DNA of 44,328 nucleotides, taken from the NCBI GenBank assembly GCA_002476625.1, contig DLLC01000017.1, forward strand, positions 241-44,568, written 5' to 3'. The DNA comes from Porphyromonadaceae bacterium UBA7572. Lineage in GTDB: Bacteria > Bacteroidota > Bacteroidia > Bacteroidales > Muribaculaceae. The position numbers were made by a program, and so were the translations under genes. Positions within the stretch are counted from its first letter, which is position 1. Every line of letters starts with the position of its first letter. The notes below the pieces were generated by a model. It did not search any database. It saw only the letters and a program-made list of their open reading frames with translations, and was not told the DNA's origin. Of this stretch, positions 39,522 to 44,328 are shown piece by piece.

Positions 39522-42125
39522 TTATTTTATTATCACTTGTTTTGAATCAATTAAAGATCCATCAACTATGAGCGATACGATGCATGGACCAGCAGGAATG
39601 TTGCCGGTTTCAATTGTCGCATTTTGAACATTTTCCGCAACAGCCATTTCTGTCTTTAATGTCGGAACTGTTGTAGGTGTGATTGCCAATAGTGTCTTAG
39701 CTGGGGCTTCTTTCGACAAGAGAACTTGGATGATGCCACAAGAAGATAACTCTATGGATTTAATCTGTAGTCCAGCAGAAGCCTTTTTACTGTTTTCATG
39801 GCCTGTCTCTTGGCAAATTATTGACATGCCGCCTACCAGCTTGTTGCTACCGTCCGTCAGTGTGACATGTACAATGTTTCCTATCTCATTTGTGTGGACA
39901 GATTTCGTTTTACTATTGCGGACGAGCATTACATTCTGTTTTTCAGAAGTAGGTATTTGTAAAGTTGGTATCCCTGCTTCATTATTGGCTTTGAGCAGGA
40001 ACTCGCTATTTCCTTCATTGGTATTTAAATCATTTCCGTCATTGACCACCGTCACTGTTAGCTGCTTACTTGACACTGTTGGCATTATAGCAAAGCCAGC
40101 GATAGAGCTGTTCGCGTCAATGCGTCCACCATCAGGGTTAAAGAATTGAAAACTCTGCTGAGCCATGTCGCAATATTGGAGTACCGGTGTGTACGCCAAA
40201 TCCGTACTGTCTGAAATCTCTGAAATCTCCATGTTCTCAGAATTGGAAATATGTGTCAGCAAACAGAAACTGTAAGTGGAAATCTGCTCTGTTTCATTGC
40301 CGTATATCGCATCAGGTATTTGCCAAGGGACTACAACAATGCGAAATTCTCCAACAGGAATTGACTGTGAGATCTCAACAGATGCAACTAACCCACCAAG
40401 TACGTCACTATCTTTGCCAACCCATACTGCTGGCGTTTGGTTTAGAGCAGGCTGCGACCACATCACATGTAGGTATTTCCCGTGCCCCTCATAATCACAA
40501 ATTCCCCTATTGCTCACCCTCACATATGTATATAGTGTTTGACTATGAGATGTTATTGGCTCTATGTACTGTTTAAGGCCAGCCAACTCTGCTTCTGTCA
40601 AATTTTCAGAAATAGAAGTCCATATGTCAGGGCTGTCCCAATAAACTTTTGTGGTTGTGTTTACTTCTTTTCCAGTGTCATCATCATTGTCTCTCACAAA
40701 AAGAGTAACAGAGTCCGGAATATGATTAAAAGATAAATCCTCTCCAATCGTTGTGGGACTGGAGTAATATTGTGCATGTTCCCAGTCGCAGTTTTTTATG
40801 AATCCTTTTTCTATTCCCATCTGAAAATATGCGGCTGCATTCTGTGCCGCACTGGCAAAAGCCTCTTCCAACGACACCCTTCCATTCTCATCACAATCGG
40901 CATTGACTGGCCTTGGCGCAGAATCTTCTATACAATCCCAATTGTTGTCATACTCAAAGTCAAACCTTTCCCCATTAAGAGCAGATGTCCACATATGAGA
41001 GAATACATTATAGGCATTCTTGGTTTTAAAAGGATTAACACAAGGACTGACGAAGAACGATTCCGACTCTTCATCTGCGCCACAGGCGGTGATAATTGTT
41101 CGCCCTTGGGCCTTCAGTGCATTAACAAACCCACCAGAACAGCAATTCTGCATCACTACTGTTTGAAATTTTGTAGGAATAGAATCAAGTAGTTGCTTTA
41201 GCTCATAGTCATACAGATCCCCATCCATCATTGCAACGTAGTAGTGCTGCTTTATCTCGTCGTATCCGCCATGTCCGTCAAAATACATAAGAAAATGGCA
41301 CTCGGAAGGAATATCCTGTTGCCCCCTTAAATATTCTATCAAATTCTTTTTTGTAGGGTAATCGCCGCAAGAGATCTCGTTCATATACTCAAATGATCCA
41401 CGTGGTATGCTATAGTAATCCTCACCATCAGCGGTGACAGACCCATTCATAAAAATATAGAAATTATAATAGGGGACTCCGTATTTTTGTGTCAGCACAT
41501 CATAAAGATATTTCATGTCGTTATAGTACGAGACGTAGTTGTTTAATCCACTCTGAATGCAGTTAACCATTGCCACATAAGTTTTGTTGCCTTCCTCTGT
41601 ACCCCGGTAAAAAGGGTCGTCATCATTGTTGCTATTACTGTGTTGTCTATATGAGTTTGCGGAAACGAAAACATATTCAGGAGTATTGGAAATGAAGTTC
41701 ACACCATTACCATCCCTTCCCCAAGGGGTGAGAGCCGCTATGTTTGGTCGTGGAGGTCTGTTTCCTTTAACAGTGAAATAGGGCACGTCCGACAAATTAT
41801 TGACTTTGGTGGGAACATACACAAATGCGCAATCATGTTCCCAGTTGCACATAGGTTTTTGGTCTACAAAAATGACCCACAAAGAGTCCTGTGATGTGAG
41901 CCATGGGTTAGAACAGATAGCCGAAGCATCAACATGGCAGCCACAGGCTCCATTAATCACCCCTGACACTTTACCATAATAGTACAAATACTCACTGTTT
42001 TTGTCCTGTTGCTTCACTACATTTATAGCCTCTTGCAGCGTCACTGTTTTTTGAGCCGTTAAACTCAACTGACATAATACGGACACGGCTAACATCAAAC
42101 CGAATTTTAGTAATAAATTTTTCAT
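39522..42125 (-). CDS. Secreted clan CD cysteine peptidase (C13/legumain-like) with EF-hand loop and T9SS-like tag
   Basis: This is an 867-residue protein with signal peptide (about 1-24). Residues 145-450 carry a caspase/legumain-type fold: YVFVSANSYRQ, YNFYIFMNGSV, the catalytic-histidine motif FLMYFDGHGGYDE with H285, and the cysteine motif TVVMQNCCSGGF with C328 as the likely nucleophile. An EF-hand calcium loop follows at 410-421 (DCDENGRVSLEE, all ligand positions kept). The remaining 400 residues are beta-rich, Ig-like segments. The end (GPCIVSLIVDGSL, then IDSKQVIIK) looks like a T9SS C-terminal sorting domain, as in gingipain-type surface peptidases. The N-terminal 140 residues, Cys-rich around 61-100 (CGCHV, CSNPW, CNWEHDC), I do not recognise. 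Substrate and physiological role are unknown. Confidence 0.85.
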   Translation of the reverse strand: MKNLLLKFGLMLAVSVLCQLSLTAQKTVTLQEAINVVKQQDKNSEYLYYYGKVSGVINGACGCHVDASAICSNPWLTSQDSLWVIFVDQKPMCNWEHDCAFVYVPTKVNNLSDVPYFTVKGNRPPRPNIAALTPWGRDGNGVNFISNTPEYVFVSANSYRQHSNSNNDDDPFYRGTEEGNKTYVAMVNCIQSGLNNYVSYYNDMKYLYDVLTQKYGVPYYNFYIFMNGSVTADGEDYYSIPRGSFEYMNEISCGDYPTKKNLIEYLRGQQDIPSECHFLMYFDGHGGYDEIKQHYYVAMMDGDLYDYELKQLLDSIPTKFQTVVMQNCCSGGFVNALKAQGRTIITACGADEESESFFVSPCVNPFKTKNAYNVFSHMWTSALNGERFDFEYDNNWDCIEDSAPRPVNADCDENGRVSLEEAFASAAQNAAAYFQMGIEKGFIKNCDWEHAQYYSSPTTIGEDLSFNHIPDSVTLFVRDNDDDTGKEVNTTTKVYWDSPDIWTSISENLTEAELAGLKQYIEPITSHSQTLYTYVRVSNRGICDYEGHGKYLHVMWSQPALNQTPAVWVGKDSDVLGGLVASVEISQSIPVGEFRIVVVPWQIPDAIYGNETEQISTYSFCLLTHISNSENMEISEISDSTDLAYTPVLQYCDMAQQSFQFFNPDGGRIDANSSIAGFAIMPTVSSKQLTVTVVNDGNDLNTNEGNSEFLLKANNEAGIPTLQIPTSEKQNVMLVRNSKTKSVHTNEIGNIVHVTLTDGSNKLVGGMSIICQETGHENSKKASAGLQIKSIELSSCGIIQVLLSKEAPAKTLLAITPTTVPTLKTEMAVAENVQNATIETGNIPAGPCIVSLIVDGSLIDSKQVIIK

Positions 42126-42288
42126 AAATAATAAATTTTAAAGTTTAAAAAGTAATTAACATACCATCTTTATAGATGGATTATAATAGTGTTTAGAGGT
42201 TTCTGTTTGAAAGTTACACTAAAGTTTTTTTTAAAAAACAAAAAAATTAAAAAAAGTCAAAATTCATCGCACATTTAACATGTATTAA

Positions 42289-42296
42289 CAAATTTA
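42289..42296 (-). promoter_or_regulatory. Candidate -7 element for the C13-like peptidase gene
   Basis: The minus strand reads TAAATTTG, matching TAnnTTTG, about 164 bases before the start at 42125. In such AT-rich sequence chance matches are likely. Confidence 0.3.
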
Positions 42297-42447
42297 CAAC
42301 ATACGATATTGTTAAATAGGTTGTTAAATAAACGTCAATTCAAACCATTTTACCGCTATCAACATTTGCACTATTAATAATATCAATTATTCAACAATTA
42401 TAACAGAACATCCACCATTCAAAAATAATTACAAACTTTGCCTATTC

Positions 42448-42490
42448 AAAAAAAGAAAGCCCCAAAAGCTTTATGTACAACTTTTGGAGC
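42448..42490 (-). terminator. Rho-independent terminator after the LRR remnant
   Basis: Arms at 42459-42468 and 42481-42490 form a 10-bp stem (one G.U pair) with a 12-base loop. On the minus strand the stem is followed by TTTCTTTTTTT (42458-42448). It lies 57 bases past the stop at 42548. Confidence 0.85.
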
Positions 42491-42547
42491 CATGCACGTT
42501 GGATAATGTACAACATCAATAAACGAAATTTCTATGTGTGCGCAACG

Positions 42548-43036
42548 CTATCTCACCACTATTTTTTTGCCGTTGTAGATATAAACGCCGCTGTCGAGGC
42601 CGTCAACGCCTGCGGCGTTTGTCTTCACCACACGCCCGTCGATTGTATAGACGGCATTGTCGAAATGCCTGTCGGCAGCCACTTCACCTACACCACTATA
42701 TTCATACTCTTTAATATTGGTAAAGCTAGACCATGGTGTCGTCTTTTTGTAGATAGAGGTTGTTCCATTTGGCACATAGAGTGTGCACTGGTCCTTGTTG
42801 ATTTTCCCAAGCTCCTCGTCGAGTGCGGTTGGGTTTTCGGTCCATTTCACATATAGGCGCTTAATGTTGTCCGACATCCAAAAGGTTATGCCGTCTATGT
42901 CCTTAACACCTTTTCCAAGGGTCACCTCCTCCAATGCCACACAGTTGCAGATCGCCATTTTTCCTATAGTGGTCACGGCATCGGGGATATTGATTGACTT
43001 AAAGGCAAAGCAGCCATTGTATCTATTATTAGTTGA
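42548..43036 (-). pseudogene. 5'-truncated BspA-like leucine-rich-repeat protein with T9SS-like tag
   Basis: The frame is open from a TAA at about 43037 to the stop at 42548, with no convincing start. A GTG at 42976 lies in the middle of an LRR unit, and codons before it read NGCFAFKSINIPDAV, a standard LRR_5 (Treponema/BspA-like) repeat. Further repeat sequence follows (TTIGKMAICNCVALEEVTL, GKGVKDIDGITFWMSDNIKR). A linker comes next (CTLYVPNGTTSIYKKTTPWS), and a C-terminal tag (VYTIDGRVVKTNAAGVDGL, then VYIYNGKKIVVR). Intact family members carry a signal peptide and many repeats, so the 5' part is lost. The break lies just beside the helicase gene at 43120, suggesting that insertion or recombination removed it. 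The terminator at 42448-42490 is still in place. Confidence 0.75.
42552..42661. repeat. Sorting-tag DNA repeat, copy 2
   Basis: This is the counterpart of 38645-38754, in the same orientation, about 92% identical over 110 bp. See that entry. Confidence 0.85.
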
Positions 43037-43119
43037 TTATCAGTGTTATACGCTCTAAACGGTAGAAAAGTAACAATATGGATTCTGTTTAGATACGAAA
43101 TGGATGATATTTAACGCAT

Positions 43120-44328
43120 TTAACCTCTGTTTACATCATTTTCCGAGTCCGAGTATAGTATTTCTATCATTTCGTTGGCTATTTTGTGGTCAGCAATTCG
43201 CATGACATTGTTTGCTTCTGAGTTGTAGCCAAAGAAGTTGATATTTCCATACCAAACAATGAACTTGTCTATGATGGCACATTGTAGGGTTTGTTCCTTG
43301 CTGCATATCACATCTATTCCGGCATCCTTCAGTTCTATCTCATTAGTTCCTTTCTCTTTGATATGTACAGCCACCGCAATACCATCATGAAGAAGTTTTG
43401 TAAGAGCTGATATAATGGCAGGTTTGTATTTAAACTTCACTTTTGGAACAGCAATAACAACAGAGTGCTTGGCTTTTGCCAAATCATTTCGAAATGCCAC
43501 TTCGTAATTGTTCCGTTCATATATCAGTTCCGAGGGATTTTTATCAGATACAGACGCTTCCACAATCTTTCCGTACCCTGCCTTTGAATACCCTTTCAGC
43601 CGTTTACGATACATAGAGTCGCAAAGAGGAACATGAATATCCACATAATCATAAATACGCACTTCGGTCTTTCCTGCATATTCTCTATGTAAACGCCCAG
43701 CATATTGCTCCACGTTTCCTTTCCAGGCTATAGGCATAGTAAGGAATAAAGTATCAAGGCGAGGATAATCGAAACCTTCACCTACATACTTTCCTGTTGC
43801 CACAATCACAAGTGATTCTGATGTGGACATTGATTGTAGATTTTGTAGTGCAAGACGTTTTTCTTTAGCAGAGTCTGCACCAACGAGTTGGATGACATGA
43901 TCTGCAAATGGCATTAGCATTTGCGCCAGTACCTTGACATGAGCGGTTCGAGTGGTTAATACCAATGGGGTACGACCTTCTTGAATGGCAATTCTCACAT
44001 CTTCTACGATGAACTCATTTCTAATCTTATCTTCGGACAAGTCTTGTGTAACCTGAATGTAAGTCTTACAGTCTGAGGTAATACTACGAAACGAAGTAAA
44101 TCTTGGTATCAACAGACGTTTGAATTCTTGATTTTCTATTTGGCTCTTGGCGTCTGCAGTGAATCTTATCTTTCCGCATTGCATGAAGATAATAGGTTGA
44201 TGCCCATCCTTTCTGATAGGTGTTGCAGTCAATCCATATACGTATGTTGCAGTCACTTGTCGAAGCACTTGCTCGAAGCTGACAGAGGACACATGATGAC
44301 ATTCATCGACTATCACCATGCCGTAATC
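43120..44328 (-). CDS. SF2 DEAD/DEAH helicase with degenerate PLD domain, C-terminal part (runs off window)
   Basis: The frame is open to the window edge (DYGMVIVDECHHV...), so the N-terminus with motif I is outside. Visible helicase motifs are II (DECHH), III (GLTATP in VYGLTATPIRKDGHQPIIFM), V (GEGFDYPRLDTLFLTMP) and VI (QYAGRLHR). The C-terminal 120 residues resemble a phospholipase-D-like nuclease domain (HSVVIAVPKVKFKYKPAII, AIIDKFIVWYGNINFFGYNS), but the HxK histidine is replaced (QCAIIDK), so it may be non-catalytic. The GHQPIIFMQCG segment recalls helicases fused to an N-terminal archaeo-eukaryotic-type primase in TOTE conflict systems; that is a recollection and needs the missing sequence. 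Base composition is AT-richer than the core genes to the left. Confidence 0.8.
   Translation of the reverse strand, partial: DYGMVIVDECHHVSSVSFEQVLRQVTATYVYGLTATPIRKDGHQPIIFMQCGKIRFTADAKSQIENQEFKRLLIPRFTSFRSITSDCKTYIQVTQDLSEDKIRNEFIVEDVRIAIQEGRTPLVLTTRTAHVKVLAQMLMPFADHVIQLVGADSAKEKRLALQNLQSMSTSESLVIVATGKYVGEGFDYPRLDTLFLTMPIAWKGNVEQYAGRLHREYAGKTEVRIYDYVDIHVPLCDSMYRKRLKGYSKAGYGKIVEASVSDKNPSELIYERNNYEVAFRNDLAKAKHSVVIAVPKVKFKYKPAIISALTKLLHDGIAVAVHIKEKGTNEIELKDAGIDVICSKEQTLQCAIIDKFIVWYGNINFFGYNSEANNVMRIADHKIANEMIEILYSDSENDVNRG

Larger units (their letters stand above)
42126..42547. other. 422-bp AT-rich intergenic region
   Basis: No gene is seen. It contains long A/T runs (about 42221-42256), a small hairpin CCATCT-TTAT-AGATGG at 42164-42179 in the presumed leader of the peptidase gene, a candidate -7 element, and a terminator for the remnant gene upstream. 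It is more AT-rich than any gap in the left half of the window. Confidence 0.6.

Noticed and set aside
1..44328. CRISPR arrays, tRNA or rRNA genes, transposases or integrases
   Set aside because: None seen on either strand; direct repeats present are coding (dockerin and sorting tags).

Overview
The window comes from a Bacteroidota genome, order Bacteroidales. The evidence is a SusC/SusD pair, lipoproteins with Bacteroidales-type lipoboxes, TAnnTTTG-type promoter elements (one with TTTG exactly 19 bp upstream), DUF3822 next to rsmD, and T9SS-like C-terminal tags. The abundance of C-terminal type I dockerin-like repeats suggests Prevotellaceae or Muribaculaceae, but I cannot decide between them from sequence alone.

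Positions 1-23947 are one long minus-strand block that reads as a polysaccharide-utilisation-type locus. In transcription order it holds a SusC-like TonB-dependent transporter, a SusD-like lipoprotein, an unrecognised lipoprotein, a PKD/propeller-like lipoprotein, a GHL10-type glycosidase, two paralogous beta-propeller-like secreted proteins, four tandem paralogous phosphodiester glycosidases (NAGPA/PF09992 type) with a Big-type domain, and a short broken RHS-like N-terminus. Every secreted enzyme or propeller protein here ends in a duplicated calcium-binding dockerin-like module, and no cohesin is visible. A likely outlying member sits at 26045-29107: a fusion of GHL10, the same propeller-like domain and a dockerin. 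I infer that the locus captures and dismantles a glycan containing sugar-1-phosphodiester linkages, with the dockerin acting as a common attachment or sorting tag. This is the best candidate for an undescribed system in the window.

Positions 24499-38563 are mostly core genome: a stand-alone trpB2-type gene, an ECF sigma operon with two small membrane proteins, an RsmI-like methyltransferase followed by a WalJ/YycJ-like MBL hydrolase, ispH with a DUF3298 protein, phoH-purC, and DUF3822-rsmD.

Positions 38564-44328 look like an accessory, visibly AT-richer island. It has a small secreted protein with a T9SS-like C-terminus, a large clan CD (C13/legumain-like) cysteine peptidase carrying an EF-hand loop, a 5'-truncated BspA-like leucine-rich-repeat remnant whose sorting tag is a 92%-identical DNA copy of the first protein's tag, and the C-terminal part of an SF2 helicase with a degenerate PLD domain that runs off the right edge.
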